NCBI RefSeq assembly: GCF_023856365.1 | Contig: NC_064548.1 | Coordinates: 8,295,642 to 8,359,641 of the forward strand | Length of the DNA stretch: 64,000 nt | Direction: 5' to 3' | Source: Brienomyrus brachyistius | Taxonomy: Eukaryota; Chordata; Actinopteri; Osteoglossiformes; Mormyridae | Part shown: in pieces, positions 31,462-43,025 of the stretch | Numbering within the stretch: the first letter of the stretch is position 1 | Layout of the letters: the number at the start of each line of letters is the position of its first letter | Notes under the pieces: model-generated | The model's database searches: none | The model's input: the letters and a program-made list of their open reading frames with translations, nothing else | Told to the model about the DNA's origin: nothing | Program-made: the position numbers and the translations under genes

Positions 31462-32270
31462 CATTCTTGTCCGAATGGTGTGTGAGTCTGCCCTGCGATG
31501 GGTTGGCGCTCCATTCTAGGTTGTTTCCTGCCTTTAGAACATAAGAACATAAGAAATTTACAAACGAGAGGAGGCCATTCGCCCATCAAGCTTGTTTGGG
31601 GAGAACTTAACTAATAGCTCAGAGTTAAAATCTTATCTAGCTCTGATTTAAAGGAACCCAGGGTTTTAGCTTGTGCTACACTAGCAGGAAGACTATTCCA
31701 TACTCTAACTACACGCTGTGTAAAGAAGTGCTTCCTCAAATTCAGTTTAATATGTTCTCCTGCTAATTTCCACCTATGGCCACGAGTTCTAGTATTTAAA
31801 CTAATATTGATGTAGCCATTCGGCTGAACAGCATCCAGACCTGTTAGAATCTTATATACCTGGATCGTGTCCCCCCTAACCTCCTTTGCGCGAGGCTGAA
31901 CAGATTCATCTCAGCTAACCTCTCTTCATAAGACATTGCTCTAGGACCAGGAATCATTCTTGAAGCCATACGTTGAACCTTTTCCACGGTAGCTATGTTC
32001 TTCTTAAGGTATGGTGACCAAACCTGCACACAATATTCCAGGTGGGGTCTTACCAAGTCTGTAGCTTCTGGGATAGACTCTGGAATCCCCACAACCCTGA
32101 ATAAGACAAGGGGTTACACCAAATGGATAGATGGATGGATGAATGAATAGATGGATGGATGGATGGATGGATGGATGGATGGGTGAATGGATGGATGAAT
32201 AGATGGATGGATAGATAGATGGATGAATAGATGGATGGATGGATGGATGGATGGTTGGATGGATGGGTGC
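31462..32270 (+). mobile_element. V-SINE 3' half split by a LINE insertion, with (GGAT)n tail
   Basis: The part at 31462-31534 (GAATGGTGTGTGAGTCTGCC ... TTGTTTCCTGCCTTT) and the part at 32058-32127 (GTAGCTTCTGGGATAGACTC ...) are adjacent stretches of one V-SINE. They are separated by the minus-strand LINE 3' end. The GGAT tail has grown into a microsatellite (about 32128-32270). Confidence 0.75.
31535..32057 (-). mobile_element. CR1/L2-like LINE, 5'-truncated 3' end
   Basis: The minus strand encodes the last part of a LINE reverse transcriptase: [20 protein letters not shown], then VEKVQRMASRMIPG, then YEERLAEMNLFSLAQRRL (about 32065-31870, with a disrupted frame). A 3'-UTR follows, ending in two 8-bp repeats (TTCTTATG on the minus strand) as in CR1-type tails. 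It is inserted into a V-SINE. Confidence 0.78.
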
Positions 32271-33299
32271 GTTATCCCTTGCCGGCCATCTAAGGAGGTG
32301 CTGTTCTGTGGTCCTCGGCTGGCCATCACAAATCACCCTCTCTATCACCCCTACAGGAAGACAGAGGTCGTGTTTGAAGGAGGACAACGGGGCTGTGCAT
32401 GTTGATGTCTCTGTGTGTGAGGAGAAGCAGAAGCCTGGGATCTAATTAAAGGCCCAGCGTGCCATCCGTGTGCGGGACACCAGCGTGCCATCCATGTGCG
32501 GGACGCCATCTGGGCCCAGCCGGCCGTGAAAGTCACTGCCGGCTAATGAGGCAGCTGACCCAGGCGGGATTATGTGCCGATGACCCAGGGCGGGATGGAC
32601 GCCTGAGGCGCTGCTGCGGACAGGTCTGAGCGGGCGAGAGGGAGCAGAGGACACAAGGCCCCCTCCTACATAACTGTTTTCCGGTCATTGCTGGGTTTTT
32701 GTCTTGATGTTTATCGTCTGTCCAGAATTTTGTAGTTTGCTTCCATTTCATGTTGGGTTAAATGGGTTGAAGTATGGCAAAGTTTGTGGGGTCGTGATTG
32801 ACTAACATAAGTGTACCATAAAGTGCCAATAGAGTATTGTTTTCCTCATGATCAGAGCGCGCACCACTGCGCTGGTGGCAATGGGAAGCTCAGCATTCTT
32901 ACATCTGTACATATTCTTCCTTCTGTGCAAGACCCAGAGAAGCGGTGAACTGTGCCCAGCTTGCTCTTCCACTGCAGAATAAGCACAGAGAATAAACACT
33001 GGCGTTGCATCAGTTGTGCCACATTTTGTGTCGGCCAAACTTTTGACTATTGCTAGCCAGAATGCTGCTGAGCACTTTAATTATATTGGTTTGCTCACTT
33101 TTGATGAACAGATATAAAAGCAGCACTTAGATACAGCTGCATCTGTAGTTCCATAGTTTAATGGCATTTTCTTGTGTGACACATGTATTTAACAATGCAA
33201 ATAAAAAGTCCCATGTGAGATCACAGAAAACCCAGACTGACAGCAGCCAATTTCATCCTGCTGCTGTCCCTGCATTTACCTGTCACCACTTTACTGCTG
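32271..33299. other. Intergenic, no recognised gene
   Basis: GC-richer around 32440-32650, with a short duplicated phrase (GCGTGCCATCCRTGTGCGGG). No supported exon. Confidence 0.4.
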
Positions 33300-33650
33300 A
33301 GTGTATAAGCACAGCTGGTGTACATGCTGCAGGGCTCCTATGCATTCACAGATCTTGTAACTGATGCAGGGCTCCTGTGCATTCAGAATTTATGTAACTG
33401 ATGCAGAGCTCCTGTGCATTCAGACTTTATGTAACTGTTGCAGGGCTCCTGTGCATTCAGACTTTATGTAACTGATGCAGGACTCCTGTGCATTCACAGT
33501 TTGTGTAACTGAAGCAGGGTTCCTGTGCATTCACAGTTTGTGTAACTGAAGCAGAGCTCCTGTGCATTCACAGTTTGTGTACCTGAAGCAGGGCTCCTGT
33601 GCATTCACAGCTGGTTTAACTGGAACAGGGCTCCTGTGCATTCACAACTG
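33300..33650. repeat. 37-bp minisatellite, about 9 units
   Basis: Units of CTGATGCAGGGCTCCTGTGC + ATTCAGACTTTATGTAA, degenerating towards the right end. Confidence 0.85.
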
Positions 33651-34432
33651 CTGGTTACTACAGGCTCCTTATTTACAGAAGCTCAGAATTTTAGCTTCCA
33701 GGAATTCCTTTTCCGTCAACATTACATCCTGACACATCTACTGGATATTGCAGGGCTCCAGCTGTCAGGTAATTAACATCAGCTTCAAGCTAATCAACCT
33801 TTACTAGCTTGAAAACAAATTACGTATGTTTGCAATGAGAAATTTCTGAAAGCTAATTACAACTGAGTATCTCTCCAAAAGAGGGTGAATGAGCTGGAGG
33901 CAAGTGACAGGCAGTTGATTTCAGTACCGTTTTTAGCTTTTATGTAGTTAGAGTCTGCCTGTGGCCCATTTTATACATTAGTAAGGACAGAGTTATAAAT
34001 ATATGAATACAGGGTGTCCTTTAAGCCTTTCCATCCATTTTTATCAATCCATCTGTCCATCTTCCATAAAAATTTCCACAAAAGCCTGTACTGGATAATG
34101 GAGAGGTATTCCTGGAAGACAGGGAGCATAGGGAATGAACAGACTGTCACTGGATACACATTCACACACAATCATACAGTGAAAGGGCAATATAAAGCCA
34201 AAAATTCCCCAGCTTGGTGAAAACAACAGGAAACATGGAGAGAACAAGCTAACTCCATACACCCAGACCTGGAGACAGGACTCAAACCCAAGATGTAGAG
34301 GTTTGACTCTACAGTACCACCACGGACCATACCGATTTATCTTTGATTTAAAGTCAGGAGGTTTCCACAAAGTGCTTGCAAAAGAATGCATGTTTCAGGC
34401 GATTATATTTCAGTTTTGGCTATTTAGACATT
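33651..34432. other. Intergenic with an old V-SINE remnant
   Basis: A minus-strand V-SINE-like remnant at about 34200-34325 (ACATGGAGAGAACAAGCTAA, ACTCAAACCCAAGATGTAGA). Otherwise nothing. Confidence 0.45.
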
Positions 34433-34767
34433 AGGGGCGGCATGGTGCCTCGTACCTCTGGGACCCGAGTTCGAGTCTCCGCCTGGGTCACACGTGTGTG
34501 GAGTTTGCATGTTCTCCCCATGTCGTCGTGGGGTTTCCTCCGGGTACTCCGGTTTCCCCCCCACAGTCCAAAAACATGCTGAGGCTAATTGGAGTTACTA
34601 AATTGCCCGTAGGTGTGCATGTGAGAGTGAATGGTGTGTGAGTGTGCCCTGCGATGGGCTGGCCCCCTATCCTGGGTTGTTCCCTGCCTCGTGCCCATTG
34701 CTTCCGGGATAGGTTCTGGACCCCCCGCGACCCAGTAGGATAAGCGGTTTGGAAAATGGATGGATAT
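34433..34767 (+). mobile_element. V-SINE
   Basis: Conserved core GTGTGGAGTTTGCATGTTCT, the CGGGTACTCCGGTTTCCCCC stretch, and tail GGATAAGCGGTTTGGAAAAT + GGATGG. Well preserved; the head is partly deleted. Confidence 0.85.
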
Positions 34768-35739
34768 TTAGACATTAATGCTTGGTCAGCTTACCTGTGA
34801 GGAAAGTGTTTATGCAATACAATATTCCAACAATCTCACATCAGCATGATCCCATTGACATGTGCCTGAGTGAGCATCAGGGCTTTGGGCCTTTTGTGCA
34901 GCTCTGAATTCACGTCTATTCAACAGCACCGATGCCACTGATCCATTAGGACCACAGCCTGAAAAATGCTCCACCACACCATTGCTCCTCATCCCCCCCC
35001 AGTGGCTGTTAAAAGAATTAAATCTAGATTAATTCATTTTAACACGATGTTTGTATGTTCATCGTTGCTTTATGTACCATTTTGTATTCATGGCTTTGCT
35101 TAAACATACTCTTATTTAAATAGTGTCTGTTATTTAAACAGTATCTGTTATTTAAACAGTATACTTGACCACATATTTTTTTAAAAAGATACAGATTATA
35201 TGTGCAAGATACTAATTTTGCTTTACACAGTTTAATTTCTATAAATCCTCACAGATTTATTTGCTCCTTCATCTGGGGAGATATTGCCGCTCAGTCCTTA
35301 AGCAACAGGAAGAGTAAGCATCCTGACCTGGGATTCTGCGTTTCCTTATGTTGCCATAGCAAGCGGCCGGCAGTCCTGAGCCTACAGATAACCCAGTTAA
35401 TAATTCCCAGCTGACATTGTTACGGTTAGTTATTGGGTCAGCTGGGTGAAGGGCAGAGGATTGCTTTGTCTAATTAATGCATTAAAATGTATGATTCTCT
35501 GCATGCCCTATAGACATTGCATATGTGTTTACAGTATCTCCTTTGCCCATTGAGAATAATTCAGTAAAACTGATAAAAATAATGATATTCTTTTATTTAA
35601 ATACCTTTCAGCCTTCCAATGGTTCTGTTGGCAGTTAAAGGTGATTAGTTTATGAGTGTGTATGGTGTTTGCTGAGCTCAAAAACAGCAGGAACATCAAG
35701 GTAATATCTTCCAAACAAGATTATGTCAGAAAGACACTG
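34768..35739. other. Intergenic, no recognised element
   Basis: AT-rich; short TTATTTAAACAGT repeats near 35115-35162. Confidence 0.4.
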
Positions 35740-35759
35740 TACATTATAGGATACAAGAC

Positions 35760-35995
35760 AGGGGAACACTGTGTATGGGATGCGAATGCGTCACTAGGTA
35801 GGGAAACACCATGGATGGGATGTGAGTGCATCACCAGGCAGAAGAACACTGTGTATGGCATGTGAGTGTATCGCCAGGCAGGAGAACACTATGGATTCAA
35901 CACAAGTGCATCACCAGACAGATGAACACCATGGATAGGATGTAAGTGCATCAGCAGGTAGGGAAACACCACGGATGGGAGCCGCGTCCATCACA
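35760..35995. repeat. 40-bp minisatellite, about 6 units
   Basis: Units of GAACACTGTGTATGGGATGT + GAGTGCATCACCAGGCAGGA with 10-20% divergence. The sequence resembles the AGGGAACA...GGATGGG...CCATCGCAGGGCA stretch of V-SINE. Confidence 0.8.
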
Positions 35996-36029
35996 AGGAA
36001 CACACAGACAATCATACACTATGGTATAA

Positions 36030-37347
36030 GTTAGCCTGCATGTCTTTAGACCAGTTAGCATGCATGTCTTTGGACCAGCTAGCATGCATGTCTTTGGACT
36101 AGCTAGCATGCATGTCTTTGGACCAGCTACCACACAAGTCTTTGGACCAGTTGCTCTGCATGTCTTTGGACCCGCTAGCATGCATGTGTTTGGACCAGTT
36201 GGCCTGTATGTCTTTGGACCAGCTAGCATGCATGTCTTTGGACCAGTTGGTCTGCATGTCTTTGGACCCGCTAGCATGCATGTCTTTGGACCATTTGGCC
36301 TGTATGTCTTTGGACCAATTAGCATGCATGTCTTTGGACCAGCTAGCATACATGTGTTTGGACCAGTTGGCCTGTATGTCTTTGGACCAATTAGCATGCA
36401 TGTCTTTGGACCAGCTAGCATACATGTGTTTGGACCAGCTGGCCTGTATGTCTTTGGACCAATTAGCATGCATGTCTTTGGACCAGCTAACATACATGTG
36501 TTTGGACCAGTTGGCCTGTATGTCTTTGGACCAGCTAGCATGCATGTCTTTGGACCAGTTGGTCTGCATGTCATTGGACCCGCTAGCATGCATGTCTTTG
36601 GACCTTTTTGCCTGTATGTCTTTGGACCAATTAGCATGCATGTCTTTGGACCAGCTAGCATACATGTGTTTGGACCAGTTGGCCTGTATGTCTTTGGACC
36701 AATTAGCATGCATGTCTTTGGACCAGCTAGCATACATGTGTTTGGACCAGTTGGCCTGTATGTCTTTGGACCAGCTAGCATGCATGTCTTTGGACCAGTT
36801 GGTCTGCATGTCTTTGGACCCGCTAGCATGCATGTCTTTGGACCATTTGGCCTGTATGTCTTTGGACCAATTAGCATGCATGTCTTTGGACCAGCTAGCA
36901 TACATGTGTTTGGACCAGTTGGCCTGTATGTCTTTGAACCAATTAGCATGCATGTCTTTGGACCAGCTAGCATACATGTGTTTGGACCAGTTGGCCTGTA
37001 TGTCTTTGGACCAACTAGCATACATGTCTTTGGACCAGTTGGCCTGCATGTCTTTGGACCAGCTAGCATACATGTCTTTGGACCAGTTGGCCTGCATGTC
37101 TTTGGACCAGCTAGCATGCATGTGTTTGGACCAGTTGGCCTGCATGTCTTTGGACCAATTGGTCTGCATGTCTTTGGACCAGCTAGCATACATGTCTTTG
37201 GACCAGTTGGCCTGCATGTCTTTGGACCAATTGGTCTGCATGTCTTTGGACCAATTGGTCTGCATGTCTTTGGACCAGCTAGCACGCATGTCTTTGGACC
37301 AGCTAGCATGCATGTCTTTGGACCAGTTGGCCTGCATGTCTTTGAAT
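36030..37347. repeat. 24-bp minisatellite, about 55 units
   Basis: Units of GCATGCATGTCTTTGGACCA + GCTA with variants TTGGCCTG, ATTAGCATG and GTTGGTCTG arranged in higher-order blocks. The period is divisible by 3, so four frames are open for over 400 codons (for example MHVFGPAS repeats on + and AGPKTCML on -). No start context, splice signals or known domain. Confidence 0.93.
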
Positions 37348-37430
37348 CATGAGAGGAAATGAAAATATCCTATGGAATATGGGGAGAACATGCAGGATTC
37401 TCAGTGCTGCCTGTTAAATATACCCCATTG

Positions 37431-38599
37431 CATAACATTTAGAATATAAATATGTCCAATAAAAAAGATCAAGCTTTCAAAGTCAATTGTGTGGTGTATG
37501 CACTCAATGGAATAAGATCTTTACTGTGCTGTTACTGTGTACTGATATTTTTAGATATAGAGTTCCACATAGTCTCAGCATTCATTGGAAATAGGTTGGC
37601 AGAAGCAGCCCTTCCACAAATGCAGAATGTCAGTACAGAGAAAACTCACGACCTTCTAACTGCTTCCCCTGGCCATAAACATGGGGTGAACATGCAAACT
37701 TCAAGTTTAAATAATAATAATAAAAAAATAGTTCAATAAACGGGGCATGCTCTTAAGGAAGGAAGCAGCAGAAGAGACACTAGCAGAACTTGAAATTTTG
37801 CTGGAACATCCACTTCAATGGATTACTGACGCACACGCAGCCAAAACACTTTCAGGAGGCTAACAGAGTCAGGACTGTGGCCAGGCTGGTGCGTCAACGG
37901 GATGCCCATATATGGCCATAAGCACTACATGATGCTAATCTCCAAATGCAAGTGTGAGTCCAGCTCTGTCTGAGATTTTACCTGAGAACGTTGTTTCCAG
38001 TATCTGTTTATTTATGTCATTCTTCTGCACTGGATTAACCTAAGATGCAAGAGCAGATCCATCCAAAACTGAAGCATAAGGTGAGAACTTTGTTAACATA
38101 CATACAATATCAAAAGCAGGCTAAACCTATTAAAGTTAGCAACCAGGTAAGAAATCCAGTTGGTGTAATATTTTGTTGACATTGTGTTGTAGTTAGATGG
38201 TCCTGAGTGCTTTACCCGTCTTAAATACATAACAGTACACCCAAATGCTACACATGCCTGTGGTATTTTTCCAAGCAATTTACTATCAGTAACTCGAGTG
38301 TTGACCACCCCAATATGGCGACCTCACAGATGCATGTCCAGTCGTAAATGTGGTATCTAACTTTTTGTATGTATGATCAAACCTGTGAAGGAGGCACAGT
38401 TGGAAGTGATGGGGAGATGATCTGGTAATTTTTCAAAATAAAATACCATGCAAATTCCTACAATCAATAAAACAGAAAGAAAATAAAAATTAAAAGTTTT
38501 TCTCTTCTCTTTTTGTGCTGCCCCGTACCTGATGATCCATGGCCCGGTACCGGTCCATGGCCCGGTGGTTGAGGACTGGTGCTTTATAAAGGCACCTTT
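37431..38599. other. Intergenic, no recognised gene
   Basis: Short V-SINE-like scrap near 37672-37705 (AACATGGGGTGAACATGCAA). Otherwise nothing. Confidence 0.4.
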
Positions 38600-39270
38600 T
38601 GGGGCACTGCATCACATTATCTTGACTGGAAGGTCACTCATTAAGACACTGCATCACATTATCTTGACTGGAAGGGCACACTCATTAAGACACTACATCA
38701 CATTATCTTGACAGGAAGGGCACTCATTAAGACACTACATCACATTATCTTAACAGGAAGGGCACTCATTAAGACACTGCATCACATTTTCTTGACTGGA
38801 AGGGCACTCATTAAGACACTGCATCACATTATCTTGACTGGAAGGTCACTCATTAAGACACTGCATCACATTATCTTGACTGGAAGGTCACTCATTAAGA
38901 CACTACATCACATTATCTTAACAGGAAGGGCACTCATTAAGACACTGCATCACATTTTCTTGACTGGAAGGGCACTCATTAAGACACTGCATCACATTAT
39001 CTTGACTGGAAGGGCACTCATTAAGACACTACATCACATTGTCTTGACTGGAAGGGCACTCATTAAGACACTGCATCACATTATCTTGACTGGAAGGGCA
39101 CTCATTTAGACACTGCATCACATTTTTTTGACTGGAAGGGCACTCATTAAGACACTGCATCACATTATCTTGACTGGAAGGGCACTCATTAAGACACTGC
39201 ATCACATTATCTTGACTGGAAGGGCACTCATTTAGACACTGCATCACATTTTTTTGACTGGAAGGACCCA
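38600..39270. repeat. 42-bp minisatellite, about 16 units
   Basis: Units of CATTATCTTGACTGGAAGGG + CACTCATTAAGACACTGCATCA. Open frames of 14-residue period on both strands are artefacts. Confidence 0.92.
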
Positions 39271-39879
39271 ACAAAACAAACAAACACATAAGCAAAGAAA
39301 TATGTGACCCTCCAGCACAAAACCGTATGGAAGTCGCCACCGATCGACTGCCAGAGAAACTCCAAAGTAATGCAGATGCTCTTTTCCGCCGTGTTTAGTC
39401 ATTCTTCATATAACGAACGTAATTGTATTTCGTTTCAATAACTATTCAATGTAATCCTGTGTACACGGGCACGTTAGAATTGCTCAGGAAAATCTGTACA
39501 TCTCCATGAGACCGTACGGTTTTGTGCTGGAGGGTCACATATAGTGTGTGTGTATATATGTCTTTAACTAGCAATTATGCTAATACAAAAATAAATAATC
39601 TACAATTCAGAGAATTTATGTTTTTTAAGTGTTTTATTTGGTTACATATATACAACTGTATGCCTGTTGTTCCTTCATATTCTTCTTTTATATTCTTACT
39701 TTCCTTTTTACATTAGGTGGGGTGTTAGCTATTTTTAAAATATGTTTCCCACTTTGTATTTGTATTAGCAGTTGTATTTGTTTTTCTTTAATCCAATCTC
39801 GGTTATGAAAGGACATCACTTTTTTTTAGATTCTTAGCCTGAATTATTTAAGTACTGAATTCCAATTAAGAAACAACCA
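39271..39879. other. Intergenic, no recognised element
   Basis: A 20-bp phrase (TATGTGACCCTCCAGCACAA near 39301) recurs inverted near 39523-39541. Otherwise nothing. Confidence 0.4.
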
Positions 39880-40126
39880 TTATCCCAAATGTGATGCACC
39901 TGTGCTTCCAAATTATGCAAGTAAGATTAGTGAATGGACATAGGTACCAACTTTCTTTGTTGCTGGTAACGTACTATATACCGACAGAAATTCGGTCAAG
40001 TTCTTTGTTCAGTATTCTGTCTAGATCTTTTTGTACAAAGGATACAATGCAGGCGTGTACCTTTCTGCAACTACACAGTGCCGTTTAATGCTCACACAGT
40101 AACACGAATGGGCTTCTGTGTCCTGT

Positions 40127-40180
40127 TGCTGGATCAGGGATTTAGACAATGGGGCCATAGATTCAGGACAGAAATAAAAG
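40127..40180 (+). promoter_or_regulatory. Solo promoter of gamma-M crystallin gene 1
   Basis: A degenerate TATA element (AAATAAAAG, 40172-40180) sits 56 bp before the ATG. The homologous promoter of gene 6 reads ATATAAAAG. TGCTGGATCAGGG at 40127-40139 resembles a Maf response element (TGCTGACTCAGCA, 9 of 13). Maf factors drive crystallin promoters in vertebrate lens; their use here is inferred. Confidence 0.5.
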
Positions 40181-40235
40181 CAGCCAGAGAACGAGTGTCC
40201 AGCAGATCTAACGGAGGACAAACATCACTGAGACC

Positions 40236-41092
40236 ATGAGCAGGGTAAGTGACCAAAATATGCCTGTGTGCCAACTGTCCAAGCTGAACTAAAACTTTAT
40301 ATCTGCTATAATCTTCAGGTTTCAGAATGTGGGAACATGGGAATATTTCTAAGCTATAAGTCAGTAGTACACCTCAGAAAGAAGTTTGCTCGCACACATT
40401 AACTCTTGCTTCCAAGTTTATGAAAAGTTGCAACAATCTGATTTCAGATCACCTTCTACGAGGACAGGAACTTTGGGGGTCGCTCCTATGAGTGCAGCAG
40501 CGACTGCGGTGACCTCAGTTCCTACTTGAGCCACTGTTACTCCTGCAGAGTGCATAGCGGCTGCTTCATGCTCTATGACCGCCAAAACTACATGGGGAAC
40601 CAGTACTTTGTGAAGAGGGGCGAGTACCCCGACTGCATGAGCATGGGCATGAGTGACTGGTTCAGATCCTGCCGCATGATCCCCATGGTAAAGTATTTAA
40701 CACTGTTACTGTTAAAGTTTTACCTGTAGAACTTTTTAAAAGTTAACTCATATTCTTAATGAGTTTATTATGATATTGCTCTAACAATTTGCAATGAACT
40801 TAATTCTGTTTCTATATTCTTCAAACAGTACAGAGGATCGTACAGGATGAGGATCTATGACAGGGAGAACTTTGGCGGTCAGATGATGGAGATGATGGAT
40901 GACTGCGACTCCATCATGGATCGTTACCGCTGGTCCAACTGCATGTCCTGCCACGTGACGGACGGCCACTGGCTCATGTATGAGCAGCCCCACTACAGGG
41001 GCAGGATGAGGTACTTCTGGCCTGGGGAGTACAGGAACTTCGGTGGCATGAGGTTCATGTCCATGAGGCGCATCATGGATTCCTGGTATTAA
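40236..41092 (+). CDS. crygm: Gamma-M crystallin, gene 1 of 8
   Basis: Structural lens protein of 170 residues. Exons are 40236-40244 (Met-Ser-Arg), 40448-40687 (residues 4-83, first double Greek-key domain) and 40829-41092 (residues 84-170, second domain, stop TAA). Introns are 203 and 141 bp, GT-AG. The four Greek-key hairpin signatures (Y/F, then F/Y-x-G) are at 7-14, 46-53, 93-100 and 134-141. Methionine is about 13% of residues, typical of fish gamma-M and of the dense refractive fish lens. Relative to the cluster consensus it has Gln49, Ile112 and Thr127, making it the most divergent copy. Intron 1 and upstream sequence match gene 6, not the paired genes. AATAAA is at 41153-41158. It probably forms a convergent pair with gene 2 across a 2.5-kb interval. 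Confidence 0.93.
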
Positions 41093-41379
41093 GAAGTATA
41101 TGTAGATATGATATTAATTAAGCTGTATTCATTGTAGTGCTTCAAGAAATTGAATAAATGAAATATTAATAATGATAATATTAATTTGCTTCAGACTTTT
41201 TAAAGAAAACCTCTTGTGCTTACAGTAAAAATGTATGTGAAGTACAGACAAATGAACACATGGTGTGAATGCAAATAAGTAAACAGTGCAAAAATCATTC
41301 AACTGTACACATTATACAAACAGATGATTCTGAAAAGAATATTTTTTCCCGTTATTTTACAAAACAAATACTTGTGGAA

Positions 41380-42140
41380 GACAGCTTTCACCACCAGCTT
41401 GGAGAAATATGAATATCTAGTCGTGCCATATGGATTGACCAACAGCCCCACTGTCTTCCAATCCTTTATGAATGAGGTATTTGCTGACATGCTCAATAGA
41501 TCTGTTATGGTGGATATTGATGACATGTCAGTTGGGTATGGCAGGTCATCCAATGCCTAAAGCAAGTCTATCTCTTTGTGAAGGAAGAAAAATGTGCATT
41601 ATGCTCTTAGTTATATCATCTATCCAGGGGATGTGGAGATGGACAGAGGCAAGGTCTGAGCAATAGGAGTGGCTTCCCCCAAAGACTTTGAAGGAGCTCT
41701 AGAGGATTCTATTATTTTTAAGCATTTACAAGCATTTTACCTGAGGATTCCGCTCCGAGGAACAGTTACTTCCTCTGTTCAAAGAACAAATCACTCCACT
41801 AGACCCCTGAAACCAAAGTGGTCTTCTACCACCTCCAGAACCTTTTTTGTATGATCCCTATTCTCAAACAATCAGACCTGACCAAAAGTCTGGATCTCGA
41901 GAATTAAAACTCTGGTGCCTGCCTCCTTATGAATGATGATACTGCAATGGATTCATACTTCTCTTGGCACTAGACACCCTGGCATCTCTACCAAACTCTG
42001 CCTGCTGTCACTCCATTACTGGGGGCCTAACTGGCGAGATGACAGGAGATGCCTCCTGTCCTGTTTATGCTCAGCATAAGGCTTCCTGACTAGCCCCAGA
42101 CTTCTGAGACCACCACCTGTTCCTTTGAGTCCATGATCCC
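41380..42140 (+). pseudogene. Ty3/gypsy pol remnant
   Basis: Decayed retrotransposon inserted in the gene 1-2 interval. RT block at 41380-41560: [20 protein letters not shown], then [15 protein letters not shown], then VDIDDMS where YxDD is expected. RNase H-linked block at 41575-41720 (GDVEMDRGKV, SPKDF-like). An integrase zinc-finger-like stretch lies near 41960-42080 (CPVYAQHKAS). Many stops and shifts; inactive. Confidence 0.75.
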
Positions 42141-42299
42141 ATATTTAAACCAAACTGTAAACCAAAATTGGACCAGTTCAGCCCAACTCTTTTAAAATTT
42201 CAGTACAATCCTGCCCAAGATGGCAAAAAAAGTGTGTAAATGAATATGGAATGAAATCCCGTTCATTTGCTGTACTTGCGGACTGCTTGTGCCAGATCA

Positions 42300-42625
42300 A
42301 GATTCTTCACTCCTTTGACTATGAAATGCAAATACTGCAGATTTTACAAATCATTTTGTTTGTTAACTTGCCGTAGAAAAGGCAGTATTCAAGGCAGTGA
42401 AGTGCTCAGAAATTTAGCAACACATGTAGGTGAAAACCTCATTATCTGATATTAGTGCTAGAAAGTTCAGAGACATCTGCTTACTCTGAGTAACCCAGAC
42501 AGGCAAGGTCTCCTCAAGCTCTTGGTAAGATTAGCCAAGGTTTATTACTGACTTTAAATACGGAATTTGAGCTACGAGATGCAAGATAAGATAAATGTTA
42601 TTGGTCCTTCAGGGAAATTCCTTAC
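42300..42625. repeat. Crystallin-flank duplicate (copy at 52745-53100 and 62265-62640)
   Basis: Phrases such as ACATGTAGGTGAAAACCTCA, ACCCAGACAGGCAAGGTCTC and CTCTTGGTAAGATTAG occur in the same order downstream of genes 5 and 8, and inverted upstream of gene 4's tail (48540-48740). They mark the copied tail-to-tail interval. Confidence 0.85.
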
Positions 42626-42646
42626 TAATTATTATTATTATTATTA

Positions 42647-42969
42647 TCCACTTTCCAAACCATTTATCCTACTGGATTGCGGGGGGTCCGGAGCCTATCC
42701 CGGAAGCAATGGGCACGAGGCAGGGAACTACCCAGGATGGGGGGCCAGCCCATCGCAGGGCACACTTACACACCATTCACTCACACGGGCAATTTAGCAA
42801 CTCTAATTAGCCTCTGCATGTTTTTGGACTGTGGGGGGAAACCGGAGTACCCGGAGGAAACCCCACGATGACATGGGGAGAACATGCAAACTCCACACAC
42901 ATGTATCCCAGGCGGAGACTCAAACCCAGGTCCCAGAGGTGTGAGGCAGCTGCACCATCATGCCACCCC
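42647..42969 (-). mobile_element. V-SINE between (ATT)n tracts
   Basis: Well-preserved minus-strand V-SINE (core inverted, GGGAGAACATGCAAACTCCA). Flanked left by a short ATT run (42627-42646) and right by about 18 ATT units (42970-43025). Confidence 0.87.
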
Positions 42970-43024
<55 letters not shown>

Positions 43025-43025
43025 G
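42970..43025. repeat. (ATT)n microsatellite
   Basis: About 18 uninterrupted ATT units at the head side of the V-SINE. Confidence 0.9.

Larger units (their letters stand above)
35740..37430 (-). mobile_element. V-SINE enlarged by two internal minisatellites
   Basis: SINE landmarks flank and connect two tandem arrays. Before and within the first array are pieces like CAGGGGAACACTGTGTATGG and GTGCATCACCAGGCAG. Between the arrays is CACACAGACAATCATACACT then TTAGCCTGCATGTC. After the second array come GAGGAAATGAAAATATCC and TATGGGGAGAACATGCAGG. In intact minus-strand V-SINEs of this window (42647-42969) the same landmarks occur in the same order. Confidence 0.65.

Noticed and set aside
35951..37362. 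Four overlapping ORFs of 412-452 residues
   Set aside because: 24-bp array inside an expanded SINE; all are open only because stops are missing from the unit.
38708..39340. ORFs with TGRALIKTLHHI or NVMQCLNECPSSQ repeats
   Set aside because: 42-bp array artefact.
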